A stretch of DNA of 64,000 nt from Bartonella sp. DGB1 (lineage in GTDB: Bacteria > Pseudomonadota > Alphaproteobacteria > Rhizobiales > Rhizobiaceae): positions 682,001-746,000 of the forward strand of contig NZ_CP166769.1 in NCBI RefSeq assembly GCF_041345015.1, read 5' to 3'. Position numbers and translations under genes: made by a program. Positions 1 through 8,517 of this stretch are shown piece after piece. Under the pieces are notes generated by a model. It was not told where the DNA came from, made no database searches, and was given only the letters and a program-made list of their open reading frames with translations. Position 1 is the stretch's first letter, and every line of letters begins with the position of its first letter.

Positions 1-1038
1 GAGTAAATTCTCCTCTTTGATAGACTAATTGTACAATAGGATAGGATAATAACAAAAATCCAAAAGCTGCAGGTAAGGTAAGTAATAAAGTAAATTCTAA
101 AGACCTATTTTGAATATGTAGGCTGGTATTATTTAATTTATTTTTTAAGGCACGAGATAATTCAGGTAATAATACTGTTGCTACAGCTATACCTACTATA
201 CCTAAGGGTAATTGGTAAAGACGATCTGCATAAACTAGTGAGGAAACTGCTCCGGCTTGAGATGAGGCGATATTAGTACTGATAAGTAAATTTATTTGGG
301 TAATTCCTCCAGTAATGGCTGCTGGTAAGGCTAACCATAATAATTTTTTAACATTTGAGGTAAGTTGAGGTTTCTTGATTTGAAAAGTGACGCCGGCTTT
401 TTTTACAGCGAAATAACTATGCTTAATTGACAAATTCCTGATAAGAAAACTCCCCAAGCTAGCCATATACCAAGAGTTAAATTATCGTAATCATTAATTC
501 GTACAATTATTAAAATAACTATTAAAATAATATTCAAAAAAACAGGAGCTATAGCAGCAGCAAAATATTTATGTAATGCATTCAGCATGCCGGCCATCAT
601 TGCAGCTAACGACATACAAGCTAAATAAGGAAACATTATTAATGATAGGCGATAAGTTAAAGAATATTTTAACGGCTCATTACTAAAACCAGGGGCGATA
701 ATATAAGTAACTAAAAGAGGCATTGATAATTCTATTAAAATAGTTAACAATAATAAGATAGTGAATAATATGCTAAATATCTCACTAGAAAATTTCTTAG
801 CTCCTGTTAAACCATTACTTTCTAGCTCTTTCGAAAATAATGGAATGAAAGCAGAACTAAAAGCTCCTTCTGCAAATAATCTTCTGAAAGTATTAGGAAA
901 TCTAAATGCTGCATTGAAAGCATCGGCAACCACTCCAGTACCTAAAGCGGTGGCTATTAGTATTTCTCTTATAAATCCTAACAAACGGCTTAAAAAAGTG
1001 CCAGAAGAAACAGTGAAAAATTTGCGAAATAAATTCAT
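1..1038 (-). pseudogene. murJ: MurJ lipid II flippase, frameshifted, 3' end outside window
   Basis: MurJ (MviN) flips lipid II across the inner membrane for peptidoglycan synthesis. The first 211 codons, from ATG at 1038, give a typical MurJ N-terminus (SSGTFLSRLLGFIRE, then several membrane segments) and stop at TAA 405-403. Homology resumes at once in the -1 frame, from about 412 to the window edge: AGVTF, then LALPAAITGGITQINLL, YADRLYQLPLGIVGIA and LPAAFGF, with no further stop over about 130 codons. One missing base near 405-420, just before an A7 tract, explains the break. The rest of the gene is undamaged and MurJ is usually essential, so this is either a very recent mutation or a sequencing/assembly error. 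Transcribed away from rpsU. Confidence 0.9.
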
Positions 1039-1222
1039 AATAGATCCAATTATATAAATATATTTTTAATATTGTGTATAAATATATATATCCTATATCA
1101 ATTTAAAACAAAAATTAGATTATTCACTAGACAAATTGTGTTTTTTAAGTTAATAATGTATGTATTTACCAGATTACACATGGTAAGTCTATGTTAACTT
1201 AATTAGAAAGTATGTGATACAA

Positions 1223-1435
1223 GTGCAAGTATTAGTCCGTAATAATAATGTTGATCAAGCGCTGAGAGCTTTGAAAAAGAAAATGCAACGGGAAGGAATA
1301 TTCCGTGAAATGAAAATGCGTTCTCATTATGAAAAGCCATCAGAGCGTCGTGCAAGAGAAAAAGCTGAGTCTATTCGTAGAGCTCGTAAACTAGCACGGA
1401 AAAAAGCTCAACATGATGATGGTTTAGGATATTAA
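1223..1435 (+). CDS. rpsU: 30S ribosomal protein S21 (bS21)
   Basis: Small basic ribosomal protein of the 30S platform that helps mRNA selection during initiation. The 70-residue product begins [13 protein letters not shown] and has the family core [16 protein letters not shown] and an Arg/Lys-rich helix ([21 protein letters not shown]). I chose GTG 1223 because alphaproteobacterial S21 usually begins (M/V)QVLV. A GTG at 1214 in the same frame would add three residues, and the purine stretch AGAAAG at 1205-1210 sits awkwardly for both. A strong terminator follows at 1442-1478. Confidence 0.95.
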   Translation: MQVLVRNNNVDQALRALKKKMQREGIFREMKMRSHYEKPSERRAREKAESIRRARKLARKKAQHDDGLGY

Positions 1436-1520
1436 TTTGTTATAACAGAAAGCGCTTTTTATAGGCGCTTTTTGTTATTCATATTTTAGGATATTAATTG
1501 CTTATAATTAGGATATTAAT
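1424..1520. repeat. Short direct repeats echoing the rpsU 3' end
   Basis: The 13-mer TTAGGATATTAAT occurs at 1424-1436 (last codons and stop of rpsU), 1486-1498 and 1508-1520. The last two are 22 bp apart, and the following bases also match partly (TTGTTATAA, TGCTTATAA, CACTTAAAG). This looks like a small duplication of the gene end placed after its terminator. Confidence 0.7.
1442..1478 (+). terminator. Terminator hairpin after rpsU
   Basis: A 14-bp stem pairs 1442-1455 with 1465-1478 (one G-U pair) around a 9-base loop. It has a GC core (AAAGCGC/GCGCTTT) and a T-run on the 3' arm. It lies a few bases after the rpsU stop and fits a rho-independent terminator. Confidence 0.8.
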
Positions 1521-1566
1521 CACTTAAAGTTAATATTTGATTTGTGCAATGCGGTGTCGAGGTATT

Positions 1567-2400
1567 ATGTTTAAAAAAAGTGTAGTTTTACCACTTGTTT
1601 GTCTTTTATTTATTTCATGTAAAAATAACAATTTTGAAAATATTTCCTCGATGACACAGACTATATTGGATAATCCTAAGTCAGTGGAAGCTTATAATAT
1701 TCGTGGAATAGCTTTTGCGCAAGATAGTGATTATAATAGTGCTTTAAAAGATTTTAGCCAGGCTATTCAACTTGATAGTAATTTTATAGATGCTTATATT
1801 AATCGTGGTACTTTATTTTTAAATAAAGGATATCTAGATAAAGCCGCTGCTGATTATAATCATGTTTTAACTTTACAGCCTAATAATGCTATTGCTTATA
1901 TCGGTTTAGGAAATATAGCTTTAGCAGAGGAAAACTTCAAAGAGGCTTTATATTTTTTTAATAAAGCTACAGGGCTAACAAAAAATTATAGAGCTTTTTA
2001 TGGTAAAGCTATTGTTTTACAAAAGTTGAATAGGCATAAAGAATCTATAGATGCTTTTTTTGCAGCTTTATCAAACAATCCTAAATTACCACAAATGTAT
2101 GTTGATAGAGGACTAAGTTACTTAGCTATTAACGATTTAGAAAAAGCTAAAAAAGACTTTAGTATTGCGTTAAATATCGACAATAATTTTGCTATAGCTT
2201 GGTATAGATTAGGGGATATTTATGAGCGTGATGGATGTTATGTAGATGCTTTGGAAGCTTATAAAGCCGCAAAACAATTAGATGATAAGATAGAAGATAT
2301 TGATAAACATATTGAAAGATTAAACGCATTATGCTCAAACTTTAATTTTAAATGTAACAAAGTTGCAGATAAATATTTTAAACATAAAATATATTTTTAA
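1567..2400 (+). CDS. TPR-repeat protein with lipoprotein-like signal
   Basis: A 277-residue protein starting at ATG 1567, chosen because GAGG lies at 1559-1562; an upstream in-frame start at 1537 lacks this. The N-terminus (MFKKSVVLPLVCLLFISC) is a signal peptide ending in a Cys, though the lipobox (FISC) is imperfect. It is followed by about six tetratricopeptide repeats (for example AYNIRGIAFAQDSDYNSALKD and AYIGLGNIALAEENFKEAL). TPRs form protein-binding solenoids, so a scaffold role in the periplasm or envelope is inferred. NlpI-like TPR lipoproteins are a reasonable comparison. No catalytic domain is seen. Confidence 0.8.
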   Translation: MFKKSVVLPLVCLLFISCKNNNFENISSMTQTILDNPKSVEAYNIRGIAFAQDSDYNSALKDFSQAIQLDSNFIDAYINRGTLFLNKGYLDKAAADYNHVLTLQPNNAIAYIGLGNIALAEENFKEALYFFNKATGLTKNYRAFYGKAIVLQKLNRHKESIDAFFAALSNNPKLPQMYVDRGLSYLAINDLEKAKKDFSIALNIDNNFAIAWYRLGDIYERDGCYVDALEAYKAAKQLDDKIEDIDKHIERLNALCSNFNFKCNKVADKYFKHKIYF

Positions 2401-2409
2401 TCTTTGAAA

Positions 2410-3828
2410 TTAATAATATAAACCGTTCATTGGTAAAGTTGATAGATCTTTTTTAAATCTTTTTTGTGTTTCTTTGATTGAAGTTTTTTCTATCTTTGTT
2501 TCTTTATCGGTTGTTTGGTTTCTATTATTTGTTTTTATTCTTTGATCTTCTATTTGCTGGTCGCTTTCATTATCGTATTTGTTATAATCATCGCTTTCTG
2601 GTTTAACTTCTCGTAATTTAAGCTTATTTTGTTCAGATGTGCTCAGATTATTTTCGGAGCCGTTTAAAAAGTCAATTTTTTGAATATGCTGTTTATTTTC
2701 ATCTAGCACAGAGGGAGTGATTTTTGGAATTGACGTATCGGATTCTGCAAGTTTGGTTGCATTCCTTGTGATATAACTGTTGTCTACTCGTCCAAAAGGA
2801 GCTATTTGGGTTAAGTTATCTTTTTGTTTGGTCTTTATTGGACTTGTTAAGTTGCTTTTATTAGTTTCCCATAGACCTGCATTAGTAGTTTTAGCGGTAA
2901 TTATTTGATTGTTGTGAGTATTAGTCAAAGAGTTATCTTTTTGTTTATTTTTATTAAAAAACTTATTTGTTATTTCTTCAGAAATATAATAGGCTAGTTT
3001 ATCTTCTCCTTCTGTGGTAAAATCTGCATTATTTTTATAACGTAGTTTTGTTAACTTGCCTTCTTTAGTAAAACCAACTTCGCTAAATTGTCCATAGTCG
3101 TTAGCAAAATTATTCCACATATTTATAAAAGTAATATTATATTTTTTGGCTATTTTTTGTGTTATCTCATTAATTATTTTAGCAATCCTATTAGCATTTT
3201 TTGAGGGGTGTGGCAAAGTTCCTACTAGAGCAAAATCTATATTACGTTTTAATAAAGGTGTTATTAAAGTTATCAGTTGTTGTTCGTAATCTTTTTGCCA
3301 GCTGTTATTAAATAAGGATATAGTTGCTAATTCTCTATCTAATTTTATTACATCTGCATAACCTATAGCTATAATAACAAAATTAGGGTTATTATAATCT
3401 AATATATTATTTACGTCATTAATGATATTTTTAGCTGAAAAATTTAGCAGCTGCGCGTTATAATTGGAGGCCTCAATTAACTCAATAGGATTTTCTTTAA
3501 AATCAATAGTGCGGCTAAGTCCATTTTTTATAGGAGTCGTTAGCATATCTCCTAGTAATAGAATAGATAATTGGTTTTTATTAGTTGCTTTTATTGTATT
3601 TTCTTTTAATAATCCATTGTTTTCTTCTGTTATTATGGCTTCATTTTCAGGAAAAGAGTTAAATTTTTGTAATTGTTTTTCTTGCTCTATAGCTGTGTTG
3701 ACCTTATCTTTTTTAGGGGTGTTATAGATTAAATCCATTAAGCCCGTTGCATTGACAGATATAGGCATAGTTAAAAAGCAAATAGATGAAAGTAATAGTA
3801 AAGGCGATTTTATTTTGTTATATTTCAT
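2410..3828 (-). CDS. DUF459 SGNH-hydrolase-like envelope protein
   Basis: A 472-residue protein with signal peptide (KSPLLLLSSICFLTMPISVNA) and a GAGG ribosome site just before ATG 3828. Residues about 85-300 form an SGNH/GDSL-like fold of the DUF459 type: LLLGDMLTTPIKNGL at block I (GDM rather than GDS, as I recall is usual in rhizobial DUF459 proteins), FVIIAIGYADV, and FINMWNNFANDYGQ later. The last about 170 residues are low-complexity, polar and rich in Asn, Lys and Thr, probably disordered. SGNH proteins often act on O-acyl groups of sugars; with an MltB-type enzyme directly upstream on the same strand, a cell-wall role is inferred. Substrate unknown. Confidence 0.8.
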   Translation of the reverse strand: MKYNKIKSPLLLLSSICFLTMPISVNATGLMDLIYNTPKKDKVNTAIEQEKQLQKFNSFPENEAIITEENNGLLKENTIKATNKNQLSILLLGDMLTTPIKNGLSRTIDFKENPIELIEASNYNAQLLNFSAKNIINDVNNILDYNNPNFVIIAIGYADVIKLDRELATISLFNNSWQKDYEQQLITLITPLLKRNIDFALVGTLPHPSKNANRIAKIINEITQKIAKKYNITFINMWNNFANDYGQFSEVGFTKEGKLTKLRYKNNADFTTEGEDKLAYYISEEITNKFFNKNKQKDNSLTNTHNNQIITAKTTNAGLWETNKSNLTSPIKTKQKDNLTQIAPFGRVDNSYITRNATKLAESDTSIPKITPSVLDENKQHIQKIDFLNGSENNLSTSEQNKLKLREVKPESDDYNKYDNESDQQIEDQRIKTNNRNQTTDKETKIEKTSIKETQKRFKKDLSTLPMNGLYY

Positions 3829-3851
3829 AGTATCCTCTTACAAAAGATAAA

Positions 3852-4904
3852 CTATGGTACCCATTTTTTGCTGAGTCCTAGCTCTCCAGAAATTCTATCT
3901 GCTAAAATACCTATAAGCAAAGCATATCGATTAGCATTGTTATAGGTTTTTAAAACAGAAAAATTCTTAGTAACAAGAAAGATAGGACCGTCTACCCCAT
4001 CTGGGAATAGCAAACGAGCAGTATTTGTTAAATTTGGGTAATTTTTTTTATCAGCACGTATTATTCCAAGCTTTTGCCATTCTGCAAAAGACATATTTTT
4101 ATTATCAAATTTTTTTATATCTTGGTAAGGATAAAGAACTTCATAACCCCATTTTTGATTTTTAATCCAACCATTAGTTTTTAAAAGATTTGCTGAAGAG
4201 GCTAAGGCATCAGGGATAGAATGCCATATATTAGGCCAGGAGTTACCATTAATATCTTTAGCAAAAGCTAGATAACTAGTAGGAATAAATTGAGTATGCC
4301 CCATAGCGCCAGCCCAGGAGCCAACTAAGTCTTTTCTTTTTACTTTACCGCTTTGTAAAATTTTCAGTGCCGCAATCAATTGTTTTTGAGCATATTGACT
4401 TCTACGATCATCCGCGTAAGCTAATACTGATAAAGAATTAAAAATATCTCTAACGGCCATAGGATTTTTTAAAGCTCTTCCATAGGAACTTTCAGCCGCC
4501 CATATTGCTAATAATATATTTTTATCTACACCAGTATTTTTATTAATTTTTTCTAATATATCAGCATATTGGTTACTTTTTTCTTGTCCTTCCTTAATAA
4601 TATTAGCTGAAATACGACGGCTAAGGTAATGGACTAATGTCATAATGAATTCAGGTTGATAACGTGCTTTAGGTAAAACTGAAAAATCCGGGGATGATAT
4701 ATTATCAAAAGCTTCAGAAAAAGTTTTTTCTGTAATTCCTTTAGATAGCGCTACCGGTTTAAAATTTATAATCCATTCTTTAACAGCATCTGCGTTAAGT
4801 GGTTTTTTAGCCGAGGCTAAAGAATGTGATCCTATTAATATAAAAACAAACAAAAAGCTATGTTTTATTATACTATAACTCAAGAAATTGAAAATTTTCA
4901 CCAT
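3852..4904 (-). CDS. mltB: MltB-family lytic murein transglycosylase
   Basis: Cleaves the MurNAc-GlcNAc bond of peptidoglycan to give 1,6-anhydro products. The 350-residue protein has a signal segment (residues about 10-32), then the MltB/SLT-like domain: ILLAIWAAESSYGRAL carries the expected catalytic Glu138, followed by the family motif GSWAGAMGHTQFIPTSYLAFA. There is no Cys at a lipobox, so it is probably soluble periplasmic. No C-terminal peptidoglycan-binding domain is present. Start ATG 4904 is preceded by AGG. It lies 23 bases before the DUF459 gene on the same strand, so the two are likely co-transcribed. Confidence 0.9.
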   Translation of the reverse strand: MVKIFNFLSYSIIKHSFLFVFILIGSHSLASAKKPLNADAVKEWIINFKPVALSKGITEKTFSEAFDNISSPDFSVLPKARYQPEFIMTLVHYLSRRISANIIKEGQEKSNQYADILEKINKNTGVDKNILLAIWAAESSYGRALKNPMAVRDIFNSLSVLAYADDRRSQYAQKQLIAALKILQSGKVKRKDLVGSWAGAMGHTQFIPTSYLAFAKDINGNSWPNIWHSIPDALASSANLLKTNGWIKNQKWGYEVLYPYQDIKKFDNKNMSFAEWQKLGIIRADKKNYPNLTNTARLLFPDGVDGPIFLVTKNFSVLKTYNNANRYALLIGILADRISGELGLSKKWVP

Positions 4905-5009
4905 GACTAACCTAGTAGAATTTTGTAATTATTAATATATTTTGGCTATAATGTTTTAATAACAAGTTTGATAATGAAAAATAATTTAATTAGTTCAACT
5001 TATAGGTAA

Positions 5010-6050
5010 TTATTTTAGCCATCCTTGTAATTCATTTAAAATTATATCAGTTAACAGTTGAATATTTTGTTCACTATCATTTAAACATTTAATGTAAGTG
5101 AAATTTTTACCACCATTATCTTGAAATAATTTTTTATATTCTATGTTTATTTCGTGTAATGTTTCTAAACAATCCGCTACAAAACCAGGACTGATTATAG
5201 CAATAGATTCTATTTTTGATTGAGCTAATTTTTTTATATGTTTTTCAGTGTATGGTTGTAACCATTCTTCTTTACCAAATTGAGATTGAAAGCAAATATC
5301 AATTTTATCTTCTTTCCAATTAAGATATTTTGCTAATTTTTTTGTAGTTTCTAGACATTGTTTTTCATACGGATCACCTAATTTGCTGTATCTTTTAGGT
5401 ATTCCATGAAAAGATACCAATAATTTATCTATTCTATGAGGGTAGTTTGTTAAATGCTCTAAGATAGAATCTGCTAAAGCTTTTATATATAAAGGGTGGT
5501 CATAATAAGCTGGTACGGTTCTTATTGCAGGAATATGTCGTTGTTGTTTTAAAAAGTCAAAAACTTTATCACATACGGTTGCGGTGGTCGCAGCACAATA
5601 TTGCGGATAAACAGGAAAACATAATATTTTTTCACAGCCTGCGTTCACTAAAATATCTAATTTTTCTTCTATTTTAGGCGTACCATACCGCATTGCCCAT
5701 TCAATAATAAGTTGTTCTGTATTTAGTTTGGCAAGTTTTAATTGTTGTTTTATATTTTGTTCTATTAGTAAAGTCTGTTGCTTAGTAATAAGGCGAAGAG
5801 GGGATTCATTATATGTCTTATCCCAAATAGCTTGATAAGATTTAAGAGTTTTTGTTGGTCTTTTACGTAAAATTATTCCGTATAAAATTGGATACCAGAT
5901 TAACCTTGGCAAATCTATCACTCTTTTATCAGATAGAAATTCAGTAAGATAACTGCGTATAGATTTAATATCTAATTGATCAGGAGTTCCTAAATTAACA
6001 AGAAGAACCCCAATTTTTTTAATTGGGGTATTAAAAGAGATTTTATTCAT
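5010..6050 (-). CDS. hemH: Ferrochelatase
   Basis: Inserts Fe2+ into protoporphyrin IX, the last step of protoheme synthesis. The 346 residues match the family through its length: VLLVNLGTPDQLDIKSIRSYL at the N-terminus, FPVYPQYCAATTATV (about 145-159), SFHGIPKRY with the conserved metal-site His215, and DCLETLHE (293-300). An intact hemH suggests the cell makes its own heme. The next upstream gene on this strand is omp10, a pairing I recall from Brucella. Confidence 0.95.
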   Translation of the reverse strand: MNKISFNTPIKKIGVLLVNLGTPDQLDIKSIRSYLTEFLSDKRVIDLPRLIWYPILYGIILRKRPTKTLKSYQAIWDKTYNESPLRLITKQQTLLIEQNIKQQLKLAKLNTEQLIIEWAMRYGTPKIEEKLDILVNAGCEKILCFPVYPQYCAATTATVCDKVFDFLKQQRHIPAIRTVPAYYDHPLYIKALADSILEHLTNYPHRIDKLLVSFHGIPKRYSKLGDPYEKQCLETTKKLAKYLNWKEDKIDICFQSQFGKEEWLQPYTEKHIKKLAQSKIESIAIISPGFVADCLETLHEINIEYKKLFQDNGGKNFTYIKCLNDSEQNIQLLTDIILNELQGWLK

Positions 6051-6125
6051 AAAAGACCTAATAATATTATGTAACGGGATCCTAACAAAATTAATAAATT
6101 CTGTAAAGGAATATAAATTAATAGG

Positions 6126-6503
6126 CTAATTTATTTTACGTAATGAGAAAGATTTACCATTCTCGGGTGTGCAAGTTAGGGTTTTATTGAAAGATACTAA
6201 ATTACATTGAACTTTAGAAACAGTACCTCTTACTAGAGAACGTAAATTAAGCTGTACTACTTGGTTGCTATCTATATAGTATGTACCTTCAGCTAATTTT
6301 TCGTTAGTATCAGTTGTTTTTGTTTCAAAAGTACCATTTTTAAATTTCGATAATATCCCGCTGGCATCTTTCCAGGTGCCTTCAATCTCATTAGTTTTAG
6401 AACTGTAGAATTGTTGTTCAGGAGAAAAAATACTCAAGCCATTATTACAGCCAGTTAGTAATAAAGCATATAGTCCAATAGTGATAAAACGAAAAATCTT
6501 CAT
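6126..6503 (-). CDS. omp10: Omp10-type outer-membrane lipoprotein
   Basis: A 125-residue lipoprotein: the signal (MKIFRFITIGLYALLLTGC) ends in a good lipobox LLTGC. The mature part holds EIEGTWKDASGI, FETKTTDTNEKLAEGTYY, LRSLVRGTVSKVQCNLVS and a CTPENGKSFSLRK tail. I recognise this series as closely similar to Brucella Omp10, a small outer-membrane lipoprotein of Rhizobiales, matched from memory. Start ATG 6503 was chosen because GAGG lies just upstream; an in-frame ATG at 6515 would add MRSL. The two conserved Cys of the mature domain (KVQC, LTC) may form a disulfide. The biochemical role is unknown. Confidence 0.85.
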   Translation of the reverse strand: MKIFRFITIGLYALLLTGCNNGLSIFSPEQQFYSSKTNEIEGTWKDASGILSKFKNGTFETKTTDTNEKLAEGTYYIDSNQVVQLNLRSLVRGTVSKVQCNLVSFNKTLTCTPENGKSFSLRKIN

Positions 6504-6520
6504 TAGTGACCTCATATTAA

Positions 6521-6564
6521 ATATAGCATATAAATTAAAATTTAATTTTATTTATATGCTATAT
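6521..6564 (-). terminator. Hairpin between pepF and omp10
   Basis: A perfect 14-bp inverted repeat pairs 6521-6534 with 6551-6564 (ATATAGCATATAAA and complement) around a 16-base AT loop. It lies just after the pepF stop and before the omp10 ribosome site, so it could end the pepF transcript. The stem is AT-rich and has no clear T-run. Confidence 0.5.
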
Positions 6565-6580
6565 AGAGTAATAAAATAAA

Positions 6581-8401
6581 TTATCTATTTATTTTATTTT
6601 CAATTTCTTCTATCTCATCAATCATATTTATAATTGTAGATAGTCCTTTTTCCCAAAAACTAGCTTTACTAGCATCAAAACCAAACATGTCTAATAATTC
6701 TTCGTGACTTTTACTGCCACCAGCTTCAAGTAATTTAAAGTAATTTTCTTTGAAATTTTCTTGACCTTGCTGATATGCAGAATATAAAGAATTTACTAAA
6801 CCGTCGCCAAATGCATATGCATAGACATAAAATGGTGAATGTATGAAATGACCAATATATGTCCAGAAATTTGCATAATCTTCTGTTATTTCAATTGCCT
6901 CTCCTAAAGATTCTTTTTGTGTTTTTAGCCAAATTTGTCCTATTTTTTCGTTACTAAGCTCACCTTCTGATCTTCTTGTTTCATGAACTTCTCTTTCGAA
7001 TAAATAAAAGCTAATTTGTCTAACAACGGTATTAATCATATCTTCCACCTTTTTAGCTAAGAAAATTTGCCGTTGTTTTAGATCTGTCTGTTTATTCAGT
7101 AAAGATTGGAAAGTAAGCATTTCACCAAATACAGATGCTGTTTCAGCTAATGTTAAAGGAGTGGAAGCCATTAACACACCTTGCGGAGCAGCAAGTAATT
7201 GATGCACACCATGACCTAACTCATGTGCTAAAGTCATAACATCCCTACTAGAACCTAAATAATTTAATAGTAAATAAGGATGAACCGAAGGTACTGTACT
7301 ATGAGCAAAAGCACCTGATTTTTTACCTGGAGTAGATTCTGCATCTATCCAGCCATTACCAAAGAATTTTTTACCTAACTCAGCTAATTTAGGAGAAAAT
7401 TGCTCATAGGCTTCTAATACGATTTTCTCAGCTTCCTTCCAGCTAATATATTCATTTTTAGCATCTCCTAGTGGAGCATTTCTATCCCATGCATTTAGTT
7501 TTTCTTTGCCTAGTAATTTAGCTTTTATAGCATAATATCGATGAGAAATAGCTGGATAATTTGCTTTTACGGTATTAACTAACGCCTCGACCATTTCAGG
7601 ATCAATGCTATTTTCTAAATGACGGCTGCTAGCTACATCCTCGAATTTATGCCATCTATCAGATATTTCTTTCTCTTGAGCTAAAACATTAGTAATTAAA
7701 CTATAGATAGGTAAATCTTTTTCAAAAGATTCTTTTAGAGCATAAAAGGCTGCTTTTCGTTTATTTTCTTCTTTATTTTGTAGCAGGTCAAGAGTTTGTT
7801 CTAAAGTTAACTCTTCATTATCAACTAAATAACGTGATTTACTTAAGGTGTCGTTATATAAACGGTTCCAAGCGGCATATCCAGTTAGGGATGTTTCAGA
7901 AAATAACCTTTCTAGATCATCATTTAATTGATGAGGTTTATTTTTGCGTATTTTATTAATCCACGGTAAATATTTTTTAAATAATTTATCTTTTTCTGCT
8001 GTTTTTAAATTTTCCTCATTTAATTTATTTAATTCAAGCTCAAAAAATATTAACGATGTGAATATTTTAGTGATTTTACTTTGTGTATCACTTAATAGTC
8101 TTGATCTTTCGGGGTCAGAAACATTTAGAGCATAATTTAAATATACATAGGAGCTTATTTTATATGCAAGCTCCACTATAGTTTCATATTCTTGTACTGC
8201 ATGTCCTAAAGACTTGTCATCTGTATATTCGGTCGAGGTTTGTAGATTGCCTTCCCATTTGGCTACGAATTTCTTTACTTCTTCTTCAAGTTTGGTAAAA
8301 TCTTGTAAAAATTTAGGATCAGTAGGAGATGCATAAAAATCTGTTAAATCCCATTTAGGGAAAATGTCATTCTTCGCAGTTTTTGTTAATGTTTGATTCA
8401 T
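6581..8401 (-). CDS. pepF: Oligoendopeptidase F, M3 zinc metallopeptidase
   Basis: Cytosolic zinc endopeptidase that degrades short peptides. The 606-residue protein has the M3B zinc site HELGH at residues 393-397 (in MTLAHELGHGVHQ), with the downstream Glu probably in the TLAETASVFGEM segment, plus the PepF-type N-terminal helical region. Length is normal. It is transcribed divergently from the NtrC-like regulator across a 116-base spacer that contains a 33-bp palindrome. Confidence 0.95.
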   Translation of the reverse strand: MNQTLTKTAKNDIFPKWDLTDFYASPTDPKFLQDFTKLEEEVKKFVAKWEGNLQTSTEYTDDKSLGHAVQEYETIVELAYKISSYVYLNYALNVSDPERSRLLSDTQSKITKIFTSLIFFELELNKLNEENLKTAEKDKLFKKYLPWINKIRKNKPHQLNDDLERLFSETSLTGYAAWNRLYNDTLSKSRYLVDNEELTLEQTLDLLQNKEENKRKAAFYALKESFEKDLPIYSLITNVLAQEKEISDRWHKFEDVASSRHLENSIDPEMVEALVNTVKANYPAISHRYYAIKAKLLGKEKLNAWDRNAPLGDAKNEYISWKEAEKIVLEAYEQFSPKLAELGKKFFGNGWIDAESTPGKKSGAFAHSTVPSVHPYLLLNYLGSSRDVMTLAHELGHGVHQLLAAPQGVLMASTPLTLAETASVFGEMLTFQSLLNKQTDLKQRQIFLAKKVEDMINTVVRQISFYLFEREVHETRRSEGELSNEKIGQIWLKTQKESLGEAIEITEDYANFWTYIGHFIHSPFYVYAYAFGDGLVNSLYSAYQQGQENFKENYFKLLEAGGSKSHEELLDMFGFDASKASFWEKGLSTIINMIDEIEEIENKINR

Positions 8402-8476
8402 TTGCTTACTCTTTTTTCATTTTATGCTAGTATTCTGAACATTTTTTACATATATTGCAACTATTTTTCATGACAA

Positions 8477-8509
8477 CTCATTATATTGACGTTGCGTTAA
8501 TATAATGAG
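8477..8509. promoter_or_regulatory. 33-bp palindrome in divergent pepF/regulator spacer
   Basis: Two 15-base arms, 8477-8491 and 8495-8509, are inverted repeats (one G-U-type mismatch) around TTG. The element sits 9 bases before the regulator's ATG at 8518 and overlaps its likely leader and a TATAAT at 8501-8506. Position and symmetry suit an operator for a dimeric protein, perhaps autoregulation, or a 5' hairpin over the ribosome site. Function is inferred. Confidence 0.5.
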
Positions 8510-8517
8510 ACTGGGCT

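Noticed and set aside
393-406. Programmed frameshifting at the A7 tract in murJ
   Set aside because: The zero-frame stop TAA uses only the first bases of the tract, so a ribosome would terminate before slipping on it. The frame change must occur upstream, where no slippery heptamer is seen.
1166-1186. Inverted repeat TTACCA...TGGTAA upstream of rpsU as an operator
   Set aside because: The 6-base arms with a 9-base spacer are too short to separate from chance in AT-rich DNA.
8486-8506. Sigma70-type promoter TTGACG...TATAAT before the regulator
   Set aside because: The two boxes are only 9 bases apart, far from the required 16-18. Both are better explained as parts of the palindrome.
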